Below are positions 24,170 through 35,127 of a stretch of 64,000 nucleotides of DNA, piece after piece. The position numbers and the translations under genes were made by a program. Under the pieces are notes generated by a model. That model had not been told where the DNA came from, ran no database searches, and saw nothing but the letters and a program-made list of their open reading frames with translations. The stretch is from Epiperipatus broadwayi (taxonomy: Eukaryota > Onychophora > Udeonychophora > Euonychophora > Peripatidae). The stretch spans positions 682,001 to 746,000 of the forward strand of contig JAQFVV010006353.1 of NCBI GenBank assembly GCA_028023455.1. The letters run 5' to 3'. Position 1 is the stretch's first letter. The number at the start of each line of letters is the position of its first letter.

Positions 24170-24224
24170 GATCTCCAATATATGTATTTTGTGCTGATCC
24201 AGCTCTTATCAGTTGGTCCAGATC
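24170..24224 (-). ncRNA. Hammerhead relic, left arm
   Basis: On the minus strand the core reads CTGATAA (G8 changed to A). Stem I is preserved by CCAA/TTGG and GATCT/AGATC, stem II is imperfect, and AAAA replaces GAAA. Probably inactive. Confidence 0.5.
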
Positions 24225-24609
24225 ACCATCTTCCATACATATATACAATTAGTGCTCCATTTATATTAAGATAGAAAATCATTAAACTTTAATGGACAAG
24301 TTTTCTTTGCCATTCTCTAACACTTCAGTCATCCATCTCATTGAAAATCTGAGGATGGAATGCTCAAAGTTCTTGTTGATGCCAATATTATTGTACACCT
24401 CACACATAGGTGTCTGATTGACATAAGGTCAACATGAGTATACAATAATATTAGCATCAACAAGGACTTTGGGCATTCCATCCTCAAATTTTCAATGATA
24501 TGGATGACAAAGTGTTTGAAAATGGCAAAGATAAGCTTGTTTATTAAAGTTTGATGATTCTATCTTAATATAAACTGAGCACTGATTATATATGTGTGTG
24601 GGAGATGGT

Positions 24610-24664
24610 GATCTGGACCAACTGATGAGTGCTGAATCAGCACAAAATATGTATATTGGAGATC
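24610..24664 (+). ncRNA. Hammerhead relic, right arm
   Basis: Stem I is GATCT/AGATC and CCAA/TTGG around an internal loop. The core CTGATGA (24622-24628) is canonical. Stem II GTGCT/AGCAC is perfect with loop GAATC. GAAA has become AAAA (24644-24647), which removes the catalytic G12, so this copy is likely dead. Confidence 0.6.
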
Positions 24665-25393
24665 ATTTATCTTTTTCACATGTATGTGATCATGTGTATC
24701 GGTTGTATAAGATGTATTGGATAAACTGTAGGGAACTTGAAAGTCTGAGCTCAAGTCCTTTATAATTACATTAAGTTTAGTATAGACAATATACAATATT
24801 TAAATATTATACATATAAATAATTCATTGCAATTCTAGTGCTCATCCATATAAAATAATAAAAATATATCGATGTTTTGGAAAATAGCATTTGCCTTCAA
24901 GTGAACAAAAATATTGTTTGATCACTGCAAAGATATAAATCATAATTCCAACTAGCCTTATCTTTGCTATGATAACAGAATAACTCTACCCAATTAATCA
25001 TAAATGTTATTTGGATGAAACATGGGTTTATTTTTAATATTTGACACAGATTATCCCGAAAATTATAATGAATTATTATGTATATCATAAAATATTCAAA
25101 TGATTCAATTCTTTTTATGATATCCTAATCTTTTTTATATTATTTACACACATACCATCCAATAATGAGTGCATTGGGGTATTAATACTTTTTTTTTTGT
25201 TTTCTTTATTTAATCGGCTAAAAAAAAGAGAGAGAGAGAGAGAGAGAAGATAATATATAAACACACACAGTCTCATTAATTCTAAAGGAAAAATTTCCTT
25301 CCTGTTTTGAGCGTTTAACATTTTAAACTTACAAAGATAAAATCTTTCTAAAAATTATACTCATAATTTATTTTTAAAAGTGTTGGTGTTTAC

Positions 25394-25396
25394 CAT
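25394..25396 (-). CDS. gas8: DRC4/GAS8 exon 1: start codon only
   Basis: On the minus strand the context is CAACTAAA-ATG followed immediately by the donor GTAAAC. Joining ATG to exon 2 at 19188 gives M-G-P-K-K-K in frame, matching the expected basic start of DRC4. The 5' UTR would extend to the right. The exon has no coding content of its own, so it depends on the exon 2 assignment. Confidence 0.55.
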
Positions 25397-25439
25397 TTTA
25401 GTTGAATTTGTCTTCTATTCTTAGTCGTAAGATAGTCAA

Positions 25440-25745
25440 AGGTTTTATTTTTTCCAGTAATGGCGACCGACGCAAAACTATGGTAACAACTATTTCCGGA
25501 ATAAAAATAGACTTTAAAAATAATTAATTTAAATTTAATATCTGTAAGTTTTGATTTTAAACAAAATATTTCGTCATTCAATTTACATTTATTTTAAATT
25601 TTTGCAAATTACCAAAATAGCTTTTCTCACGTGATCGAGGATTTTTCACTAGCTACTTCCGCAATACTTTCATTTTATATATTTTTCTTTTCCAGCTTTT
25701 TTACCCCTTTAATTTAATTTTAAATGACGCAAAAGTGGCTTATAT
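25440..25745 (-). promoter_or_regulatory. Probable DRC4 promoter with RFX X-box-like site
   Basis: A locally more CpG-containing patch lies just upstream of the minus-strand ATG. On that strand GTTACCATAGTTTT (25474-25487) matches 11 of 14 positions of the X-box consensus GTNRCC-AT-RGNAAC, with a perfect left half. An ETS-like TCCGGAAATAG is next to it (25490-25500). X-boxes within about 200 bases of the start are typical of ciliary genes. The transcription start is not defined. Confidence 0.4.
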
Positions 25746-25987
25746 TAAAGGTTTATATTTACCAATGGAAGATTTTTATCAGTAATCCTTATATTTATTA
25801 TTAAGATATTACGAAAGTTGTTTTTACTGGTGTAGTTAATATGGACAATGTATTCTGAAATGTTGACTAAAGATATTCCATTTATATTTTCGTCTAAAAA
25901 TATAACCGAAAATGACTTTCGTAATTTTTTTTTTTTAAAAAAAAAAACAACAACAATATATTGTGTTGAAATTGAAGATGTGATCAT

Positions 25988-27528
25988 GTTTTGAGTTAAT
26001 GTTTATGTAAAATTTAAATTCCAACCATTCTATATGCGGTAAGTTTAATTAACGAATATAATTTTTACTTTATTTTGTTTAAAATGTTTTTTTTGTTTTT
26101 TTTAATATTAGTTAATCTTTTTTTAATAAATGTACTGTAAGAAAATTTTTATTCTATATAATAATAGTGTAAGAAGATTAATTATTTGTAGAAAATATTT
26201 GATCTTATATTTCCGGAGACTGCATTCATGAATTAAAGGGTGATCAATATTTGTTCTTAGTTATTCGTCACAGTAAACTTCTTCGATCACGAATTATATA
26301 TTATCTAAGTAAGGAGACCGATTTTAAAATTTATTGTCTGTATACAATATCTTGGAGCAAATGGATAGCGTACTTAAATAATTATGCTTTAATTATAATG
26401 ATTAAATTCCAGAGCAGTCGTTGATGATTTGATATTTTTAATTAGTAATGATAAAGAAGAATAATAGCAATATATTAATTATTCTTAATTCTTTCAACTG
26501 AATGTTGCGTTTTTAAAACCACTCCAGTTTTAGATTTATGATCCATGATTAGATGAAAAGCAAGAAAAAAAAGTTTTCATTGGCAACTGTTCGTTTTATT
26601 ATTTTATTACCTAATTGCAAAAATTTTTTAAAAAGGCTTTATCATAATTGTCTTTAACAGTTCAGGTGATAAGATTTTTAAAAAAATCTTCAGTTGTGAA
26701 ATAATTTAATTACATGTAAATATTGTTTATTGCTGTGATTAATCACATTGTAATGTGTTGCAACAAAGTGCGTGTAAAAACACCATGCTGTGTGAAGAGA
26801 GGGTAATTTCTTTACTTCCATTAATTGACTGATTTGCTAAACAATTAAATTAGCACAGTTTAATTAAGATATATATATATAATTAACAGTGTAAACTTGC
26901 CCTTCAGGCTATCAATAGACAAAGAATAAAGAAAATAATGGATTCACCCAATCTTTAAGCTTTTGTTGAGAAGTTTATTCTTGCCAATAATGATGAATAC
27001 AGGGGGAATTTAATATATAGTCAGATGAAAACATGACATCATTAATTATTAAATTAATAATCAATTATATAAGAATGGAGACTGAATCTTATTTTTAATA
27101 ATTAAACAGAAGTTAGTTAAATTAAATTATTTTTTGATTTAGGTTATTTTGATCTTGATATCTGCAATATTGATTTCTAAGCCAGAAGAATCCTTAAAAG
27201 AATTGTTCATAAAGACAATACTGTGAAATTGGCATTATAAATAAATCCAAACATTTTTGTTCCATCATTTTTATGGAGATACATTTGATAATATATATTG
27301 AAAAAATTAAATATTTATTTATACAAATGTGTTTTCAGGTTTAAAAAATCAGAATATATTTGCTTGATTTTCCTGAAAAATAGATTAAATGTTTTATATA
27401 TTTGCTTAATGATGTGAAGATATTTAAATTTATAATGTGGCTGTAAATACTGGGATGAAAGAATAACTTGTTAAAAGTGGATTGCATGCACTAATAACCT
27501 GCCACTACACTAATGAAATATTATCATG
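25988..27528. other. AT-rich intergenic, no gene seen
   Basis: Homopolymer-rich sequence without recognisable exons or repeats. Confidence 0.55.
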
Positions 27529-27773
27529 ATTATAGTGCCTAAACAGGCAAAGCTCTCCATACAGTAGTGCCACCCTGTGCCAACCAGAGTAATCAATGGA
27601 TGCCAGAAGGCTTGTGCATAAAATCCCCATCTAGTGCCTACTCATCCAATATCCCCAGACTAGTTTCTGGCTTGTGGCCTTCGTCAGTGAGGGTGGCACT
27701 ACCGTATGGAGAGTTTTACCTGTTTAATAACGTGCTCACGTAAAAGATGGTGATCATGTTATTACAGTGCCTA
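27529..27773. mobile_element. Short hammerhead-bearing fold-back, 13-base target duplication
   Basis: ATTATAGTGCCTA (27529-27541) and ATTACAGTGCCTA (27761-27773) flank the unit with one mismatch. The body 27542-27760 begins AACAGGCAAAGCTCTCCATAC and has the inverse near 27705-27724, followed by a right-only tail of about 36 bases ending GATCATGTT. This is an internally deleted relative of the elements at 10784 and 40311. Confidence 0.7.
27644..27693 (-). ncRNA. Hammerhead motif, outer stem I deleted
   Basis: On the minus strand: core CTGACGA (27681-27687), stem II GGC/GCC, GAAA (27664-27667), palindrome ACTAGT, C at the cleavage position (27658). Inner stem I CCCTCA/TGGGGA keeps five pairs. 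The 5' partner of the outer stem I is lost through the element's internal deletion. Confidence 0.6.
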
Positions 27774-28383
27774 TAGGCAGAGAACCAACATAAACATTTG
27801 TAAAAGTTTATCACCTTTTAGAATGTATTAATTTATTTGTAACGCTTTTCTACAAAACTAGATTGAAATTTTTTTTTTACAATGATGTACAGCTCATTTG
27901 TTATCACTTGATTTTATTACTTTCCTCAATTGTCAAGATTTATATTTTAATAATCATTTGTGATTTTTTTGTCCATAAAAAGAACTTCCTTTCAATTATG
28001 ATTATATTTTTATGAATAGAATAATGTTAATATGTGTATAAAACTTCCTCGTCAATTCTACGATATACTTGTAGAACTTCTAAGCGAATTGCTAAAAACT
28101 AACACTTTAAACATTAATAGCTTAATTGCAGGTTTTTTTCCTCTAAAAAGTAGTATTGAACGTTAATTTAAGTAGGTACCCGTTTATTAATAATTGTAAG
28201 AATTCCTGATTCTCTATTTTTATTAAATATGATGCTCTGAGTTGTCTTAGTATTAAAAGTAAACACTAAATTTTGGCATTGAATTTTGGCCAAAATGATG
28301 GAGTTGGGTGTAGTCTTACTTTGACTAGTCGATTGGGACTATTAACTTCTGTCCGCTGTTTTTGTATTTGAATATTATTTAAT
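27774..28383. other. AT-rich spacer, nothing recognised
   Basis: No ORF or repeat that I can support. Confidence 0.55.
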
Positions 28384-28847
28384 TACACAGTGTGTTCCAG
28401 TGAAGGGTTGCCAATTTTTTCTCCAAACTCCCTGTAGCGCCACCTTTGACAACGCATATATTACATAATGCCATAATTTAGCTATTTACCACAAAAAGTT
28501 TAAGGCCCTTGCATTTCTGAATCACAAGTTACAATATAAAATGTTACAGTGTTCCATACCTTAAGCAACACCTTGAACTGTGTATGGATTGGAGTCACAT
28601 ATTGCAAAAAATGTTTTCATGGTTTGCAAGATTTTGTGATGCCAGGGACTTCATTGAAGGTGATCTATGAAGATAAAAAACTCACATTTCATGTCATAAC
28701 TGATGATCGAGTCACATTAATGCCTTAAAATTTTGGTGGTAAATAAATAAACTGTATCACGACATAACACATACATTGATTCACAGGTGGCACTACAGGC
28801 AGATTGGAAAGATAGCCAATCATCTTTTCACTGGGTCACTCTTGATA
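28384..28847. mobile_element. TA-flanked TIR element, non-autonomous
   Basis: After a TA the left end reads CACAGTGTGTTCCAGTGAA and continues to CTGTAGCGCCACCT. The right end inverted contains CCCAGTGAAAAGATGATTGG and CTGTAGTGCCACCT. TIRs are about 60 bases and imperfect. No ORF. Related to the element at 35130-35651 in the same orientation. TA flanks suggest a Tc1/mariner-like origin, without transposase to prove it. Confidence 0.55.
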
Positions 28848-29556
28848 TGCAATAAATACATAATTAGGTTTGCTTAAGGCATCAATAAATTGTAAATAAA
28901 CAATGATATTTTTAAAGTTATAGGAAAATTCCATAGCTAAATATGATCTTTTTCATCAGTAATTATTATTTTTCATTTTATATTGAAATTATTCTGGTTT
29001 TCATCTTCCATCTATAAGCCTTCATAAGGAGAATCTATTTTTTCATTGTCTCTATTACCTTAGTTCTGTTTGCTTTCTTTTTATTTTGCGCTTCTTAATG
29101 CTTCATTATTAATATATATGTTAGGCAACAGATTGATATAGGATGATGTTAGATATTGTTTATTATAATCTTATCATCAGCTAAATGTTATTTCAAACTA
29201 CTAGAGAAATAAAACAGACAAAGTAGAATAAGGCTATGGTGCTGGAATGTGAGTTTCTCAGGTCTGAAGATGCTCAGTATATTTCTATGAAGAACTAATG
29301 ATATTTTTCAATTACTGCTCACTTTTATAATGCAGCTGGTTTAAAACCTTTTAAATGTGTGAAACAGAAGATTCAAAGCTAAAATGAAATGACCTCTAGT
29401 GAACTGAATATGCATACTATACATTAAGTAAAGTTCAATATAATATGGTCAAGGCAGAAATGAATCACATTCTCATTGACATTGTAGAACCCAGGGAAGT
29501 AAGATTGATTGTATTGAGAGATTTTCTATCATGAAAATGTCCATCTATTATTCTAA
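28848..29556. other. AT-rich spacer, nothing recognised
   Basis: No supported feature. Confidence 0.55.
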
Positions 29557-29629
29557 GGATCATCATCAACCATTATCAGTCCACTGCAGGATGAAGGTCT
29601 CTCCAAGTTTAATCCATCTTCTCCTATCT

Positions 29630-30586
29630 TTAGCTTTTTTTTCTCCACATCACCCCTGCACACTTTCTTATTTCATCCATCCATCGCACATGTGGTCTCT
29701 TTCTGGGTCTTTTACAATCTCTTGGAATCCAGTTTAAAATTTCAATTGTCCATCTATCATCATCTCTTCTAGGACTATGTCCAGCCCAACTCCACTTCAG
29801 TCTTTTAATTTTTTTAATGAGGTCAATAACACCTGTTTGTTCTCTTACCCATACATTGTGTTTTCGATCTCTTCTTGTCACTCCCAACATACCTCTCTCC
29901 ATACTTCTTTGAGTGGTCTGAAGTCTCTGTATTGCTCTTCTTTTAAGTGTCCAAGTCTCATATCCATAAGTAAGAACTGGTAAAACACAATTGTTAATAA
30001 CCTTCCTTTTCAAACACATAGGCATATTTCCTTTTAGTATCATGTTATTTCTACCGAAAACACTCCAACCAAGTTTAATTCTATGATTAATTTCCTCCAT
30101 TATGTTTCCATCTGTATTAATAATCTGACCGAGGTATTTGTAGCTTTTAACTTCTTCTAATTCATCATAATCAATCTTTATTTTCATATTTTGAGCAAAT
30201 CGATTAAACATTACTTTAGTCTTTTTAACATTTATCTTTAGTCCTACTTCCTGCAGCTCTGAAGCATTATTTGCAAAAACAACTACATCATCCGCGAAAT
30301 CTAAATGACTTAAATAATCTCCATTTACTTTCATTCCTTTAGTTTCCCATTTTAATCCACAAAATACTTCTTGCGGCACTGCTGTAAAAAGTTTTGGAGA
30401 TATGGAGTCACCTTGTTTTACACCTTTCTCAATGTTGACTTTCCCAGTATCATTATGTAATCTAATTGTTGCTGTTGCATTTTTATAAATATTCTTTAAA
30501 ATATGACAATATCCTGGATCTATACCTTGATGATCCAATGCTTTAATCACTGAAGAAATGTTTATAGAATCAAAATGCCTTTTCAT
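29630..30586 (-). pseudogene. LINE reverse transcriptase, palm to C-terminus
   Basis: A 318-codon frame containing the RT motif GVKQGDSISPKLF (motif B region), the catalytic FADD box in LDFADDVVVFA (motif C) and the KYLGQIINTDG thumb motif. It ends with the RTE-type C-terminus RRDDDRWTIEILNW and RPHVRWMDEIRK. It provides target-primed cDNA synthesis in active elements. The fingers lie in a separate frame at 30761-31459, so the ORF is broken between them. Confidence 0.85.
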
Positions 30587-30760
30587 AATCTACAAATCCA
30601 AAACATAATGACAACTCATATTCATTTGTCCTTTCTATAACTTCTCTCAATACCTGGATATGATCTACTGTACTAAAACCACTTAAATCCAGCTTGTTCT
30701 CTTGGTTGGTGGAAATCCAATGTTCTCTGTAGATGAGTTGTAATTATCTTGGTAAAAATT

Positions 30761-31459
30761 TTATATAAAACTGATAAAAGGCTGATAGGTCTTTCTAATA
30801 TCTTCTTTATCACCTTTTTTAAATATTAATATTATTACTGCATTCTTCCAATCATCCAGTACATCTTTATCATTTAGACATTTGGTATATAACTTTGCTA
30901 AAAAAATTTCTATTTCTTCACCTGCTTCTTTTAATATATCAATTATAATTCCATCATTACCTGGAGCCTTTCCTTTTTTCATATATTTAATTGCATGTCT
31001 CACTTCTTCATTTAAAATTCTGGGTAATTCGGAAGATGTAATAGATATAGGAGGTACTTGTTCTTTATTACTATATAATTCTTGATAAAAATCTTCTACC
31101 AATTTCATGATGTCATCTCTCTTTTTAGTAATAATTCCATCTTTTTTTCTTATTGCAGATATAAATTTCCTACCGATACCAAAATGTTGCTTAACATTCT
31201 TGAGACTTTTATTCTCTTCTACAGCTTTCCTTGCTAGTTCACAGTTATACTTTCTTATATCATTTTCAACTCTTTTCCGCACCATTTTACAAAATTGGAG
31301 ATATTCAATTCTTTTTAATGCATCATTTTTGTATATCTTCATATTCCTTTTTTTCTTCATAAATTCTCTAGTCTCAGTAGAAATTTTATTAGTCAATTGC
31401 TGCTTTTTTCTACCAGCTATCTTTGTTGCAGTTTTTAAAAGGGTATTAGTTATTTTCAT
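30761..31459 (-). pseudogene. LINE reverse transcriptase, fingers and linker
   Basis: A 232-codon frame with the basic linker (RKKRNMKIYKNDALKR), the segment EEVRHAIKYMKKGKAPGNDG and the following DILKEAGEE. This is the usual entry to the RT domain in RTE/CR1-like LINEs. A motif similar to NAVIILIFKKGDKED (RT motif 1) follows, and then the frame is lost near the position where RT motif A should be. Confidence 0.8.
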
Positions 31460-31707
31460 ATTAATTTCATTTCAAATCTGAATCATGCTCAAAATCTACT
31501 AATACTTGAAACCGATTTGTAAGTTCTAATTTAAATTCATTAGAATGTTTCTGAAGATTAGGAATATCAACTGTAAATATTGTTTTTCTTAATAATTTTT
31601 GTCTCTCTAGTTTTACATTAACACGTATCTTATACCTTACTAATCGATGATCACTTCCTGTGTTAAATTTATTAAGAACATTACAATCTTGAAATATGTA
31701 TTTCCTA

Positions 31708-32400
31708 TTAAGTCAAAATATAATCCGATTCTGCTGTATCTTTATTTGGATGCTTCCATGTCCATTTTCTTTTAACATTTTTCTCAAAAAAAGAATTCAT
31801 AATATAAAGTTTTTCTTTTTCTGCAAACTCCACAAGTCTATGTCCTCTCTCATTTCTATTACCATAACCAAAATTACCTACAGCACTTTCATCTTTTATT
31901 TGTTTACCAATTCTAGCATTAAAGTTTCTCATAACAATTTTTAAATGTTGTTTACTCTGATCAAAAGCCTTTTAAAGTTTCTCATAACAATTTTTAAATG
32001 TTGTTTACTCTGATCAAAAGCCTTTTGTACATCCATATAAAAATCTTTTTACTACTTCATCACTATGAGAACTTGTTGGGGCATAAACCTGAATTATCTA
32101 CATTTGGTATCTGCTATTAAGTTGTATAACTAATTCTTGCCCCTCTGTCTGATACACTATCAATCTCCACAATATTGTTTTTCGACTTTTTATTTATAAT
32201 GAATCCTACTCCACTTGTATTTCCAATATTTGTGCCTTTATAAAGAGTATATGTCCACTTTTTAAATCAATTGTCTCTTCACCTTTTCTTCTAACTTCAC
32301 TAAGTCCAATAATGTCCCATTTAATATGTCAGTTCTTCTTCTAATTCTTGCAATCTTCCTTCACTTGAAAGTGATCTGCAGGTGTAAGTATCTTAAATAA
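31708..32400 (-). pseudogene. LINE endonuclease domain, fragmented
   Basis: The longest open piece (31708-31932) encodes RNFNARIGKQIKDESAVGNFG and ends WKHPNKDTAESDYILT, an exonuclease-endonuclease-phosphatase fold segment with the Asn and Asp motifs. Upstream pieces up to 32400 (VRRKGEETIDLKSG and GNTSGVGFIINK) are in other frames. The tandem duplication of 53 bases (31921-31973 and 31974-32026) also disrupts it. Confidence 0.75.
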
Positions 32401-32989
32401 AAAGTTGTCATCAAATGGCAGGGTCCGCAATCAGGGGATTCTTAGCACCCTCCACCTTCGGCCACCAACCGCTGCCTTGGTTGGTGACTTTACAGCCTCC
32501 TGGGAATAAGGGCCATGCTTTATTTTTGTCTGTCATAATTGTATATATGTATTGAAAAAATATTTATCATTTACACAAACATTCATTCTGCCTTATCAGG
32601 CACTGAGAAGAAAGACCATGGTGTTTCTTGATCTTAAACTCAGAGGTAAAAATCCAATAAACTCACACGCTGGCTAATGCGTGTTGGTGAGCAGCCCATC
32701 CATGTTTGTATACTATATGAATAATCACATAGTAATAACAGCTGCAACGGCAAGAACGTATGGAGTGGACATTAGGAATTTGCCCTGCTGTTCCTTTAAG
32801 GCCTCCAAGAGGTATTAAAGGGTCTCCTTTTGGTTAATAGCAAACTCCTTTCTGCAGCCATTCTAAGGGTACCAAATAATAAATGATATGACTTTCATTT
32901 TCAAAAAGGATGTTTCGAGGACTGTCATTGTTTATAATTCTGTGAATAATGGATTAATATTAATTCCACTTTCATGCATATCCTGTTCA

Positions 32990-33790
32990 ACATTACTGAA
33001 ATCTATATTCTGACAACTTGAATAAGAGAAGAAGGAATTGAAAAGTTTTATGATCAGCTGCAGTCATAATTTAAGTCAACTTGCAGGCAAGATATACTTT
33101 TAGTCATGGGTGACTGGAATACCAAAAAAAGAATTGAAGAAAATATGTTGTTAATACATAGGGACATGGAATCAGAAATAATAAACTTTAATTAAGCAAG
33201 ATAGAATTTAATTTTAATAGCCAAAACATGGACAGGAACTGTTTGTGGATTAGCTTGTAAATTTCTCATGTAAATTCAAGCAAAGCTGAAAAATAAGTAA
33301 TTATATGCTTGGCAATCTTTAATATAATTTAGAGAATATATTTATCAGATTAGGAATTTGCAAGAGGAATTGCTCTGAGATTTTGGATGAAAACGGATGA
33401 TGAATTCGAAGAATTTTAAATGGAAATGAAAAAAATAAATAAAAAGGAATTTGGGGGGGGGGGGATGAAATTACTAGGAAGATCAATATCAAAAAATGCA
33501 GTGGGTAATTGCAAAGAAAAAAAGAGAAGCCAAAATTAAAAAGGAACAAAAACATTGTAGGAAACGATGGGAAATTGCATCCAAGAGGAGCAATATTATA
33601 ACATTAATAATAAAAGCATTAACAATTGAAACAAATTTTGGGAAGGAGGGATACTATTTGACCACAAGCAGGTTTGCTGACACAGAACTATGGGCAAATT
33701 ATAACCATAGTAACAAAGATCTGATAGACAAAAGGACTATGCAGAAATGCTATTAATCGATGAGCTTCAGTAGTCCATATCAGTGAACTT
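32990..33790 (+). pseudogene. Remnant of a second LINE type (endonuclease plus linker)
   Basis: About 33005-33140 reads EGIEKFYDQLQS followed by VMGDWNTK, the endonuclease signature GDWNxK of non-LTR elements. A later frame (33496-33756) is rich in KKKREAKIKKEQK-type basic residues, like the linker between endonuclease and RT in such LINEs. Stops and frameshifts are frequent and no RT follows. It differs from the minus-strand RTE element next to it. A 13-base G run lies near 33451. Confidence 0.5.
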
Positions 33791-34019
33791 ATTAGTGGAA
33801 GATGATGTCAAATGTGTCTAGAGATTTAGTTTTAAACAGAATTGTTTATAAATAATTTTTATTAGTCATTCATTAGACTAGAGATTATCCAGTAATGAAT
33901 AATATTTCTATAGAAATATTCATTATCGGATAATACTTTCATTAAATGGTTTGTGTCAAAGTTGTGATGGCAGCAAGTTTGAACCATCAATTAAACTAAT
34001 AATTTTCTATCTATATATA

Positions 34020-34140
34020 TTGAACAATGTGTAAGAGATTATAGTCTGGATCAACTGATGAGTGCTGGTTCAGCACGAAATGTACATCTTGGGGATCGTA
34101 TATCTTTTTTCACATGTCTTTGATCCTATGTTTATGATTA
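34020..34140 (+). repeat. Single arm of a hammerhead fold-back element
   Basis: Similar over about 110 bases to the right arm of the element at 24072-24764, including CTGATGAGTGCTG and the trailing CTTTTTTCACATGT. It stands alone without an inverted partner. Confidence 0.6.
34046..34097 (+). ncRNA. Hammerhead ribozyme motif with fully canonical core
   Basis: Core CTGATGA (34055-34061). Stem II GTGCT/AGCAC is perfect with loop GGTTC (34062-34076). GAAA at 34077-34080. Stem III A-TGTACA-T is palindromic (ATGTACAT, three pairs with a TA loop, or eight in a dimer). C at position 17 puts predicted cleavage after 34088. Stem I starts CAA/TTG and continues GAT/ATC after an internal loop. Every conserved core base is present, making this the best candidate for an active ribozyme here. 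Confidence 0.75.
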
Positions 34141-35127
34141 TATTCTTCCTCAAGATATCAATAGTCGATAGAAACCAGTTACCAACTTGCCTGAGAATGT
34201 TGTAGTGAAAATTACATTACAGAAGTATTATTATTAGAATTATTTGATTTTCTCCTCGCCAAGAATGCAATCTATTTTTATATACAGTATTTAAATATTT
34301 CAAATCAAATTTTATTTGGTTATCCCTCAAATATTGTAAATTTTCTTACAGTTTGTCTTTGGGCATAATTATTGTGAGTTTCTGTGTAGTGATAGCAGTG
34401 AATTCTAAAACTCAAGTTAATGAATCACAGTTTCAGCTGCTATTTCTGACTCTTGAATTTCCTATGAAATCCCAAGTAATAAACCTTTGGATTATTTATT
34501 ATTTAATGAGTAAAATTTTATTTAATTAAAAAATAAAAAAACATTTAGTGATAGAATTCTGGTGTTTCTTTTTTAACAATGATGAGACAAACAAGTACAA
34601 ATGCTAAAAATTTCTAAACGAGAAAGTTTGATTTTTGTGATTAACTACTTCAAATCTGTTATTTAAAAATAATCATTGTATTAAAGTTTTCCTGTAACTT
34701 TAAAATTGAGATTGAAGAATAAATTGTGAAAAGAATTGGCAAAACTATCCTAATATGTGTAAAGACTTAATACAGTATGTTGTTGGATTTTTTTTTACTT
34801 AATATATATATATTATGATAGTCACGTACAGTTACTGATTATTGTAATGATTCATGTGGCAAAAAGATTCAAGAATCCTGGTGTCCAACATATATGCTTG
34901 CTTACTTTATATTTGTACTGCATATATATGATATGGGTATACATGTATTCATCGTATTATACATGTTACCATTTTGAATCATTCTGTAATTATTCATAGC
35001 TATGGGATCTGATTCTATTTGTACATCCCTCAAATATCAAAGAAAATTTTTACTGTTTATGTTTCGAGCTTGGCTATTGAATATGCACAATTTTGATTAA
35101 TTATTTACTCTTTATGTCTGCATATAT
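34141..35127. other. AT-rich spacer, nothing recognised
   Basis: No supported feature. Confidence 0.55.

Larger units (their letters stand above)
24072..24764. mobile_element. 0.7-kb fold-back element with hammerhead motifs in both arms
   Basis: Arms of about 330 bases (24072-24395 and 24435-24764) are inverted copies. The left end TATAAAGGGCTTGA matches the right end TCAAGTCCTTTATA. The central loop lies near 24400-24430. Each arm carries a hammerhead motif on opposite strands (24170-24224 minus, 24610-24664 plus). A related single arm lies at 34020-34140. I could not find a convincing target duplication. No ORF beyond chance. Confidence 0.65.
19189..25393 (-). other. Intron 1 of the DRC4 gene
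   Basis: This 6.2-kb intron runs on the minus strand from the GTAAAC donor next to the ATG to the acceptor at 19189-19190. It contains the hammerhead-type repeats, SINE, LINE 3' fragment, hAT element and fold-back listed separately. No further exon is seen. Confidence 0.6.
29557..32832 (-). mobile_element. RTE-type LINE, near full length, inactivated
   Basis: A minus-strand non-LTR retrotransposon of about 3.3 kb. Order from its 5' end at the right: a GC-richer 5' leader shared with the copy at 62765 (32400-32832), an apurinic-type endonuclease (about 31700-32400), the RT fingers (30761-31459), and the RT palm/thumb and C-terminal region (29630-30586). The 3' end at about 29557 is a GATGATGATCC-like short tail. 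The C-terminal signature RWTIEILNWIPRDCKRPRKR is typical of RTE-clade LINEs. Several frameshifts and stops make it non-functional. A 53-base tandem duplication lies in the endonuclease part. Plus-strand ORFs here are shadows. Confidence 0.85.

Noticed and set aside
29531-31944. Plus-strand ORFs over the RTE LINE
   Set aside because: They are antisense shadows of the minus-strand endonuclease/RT frames.
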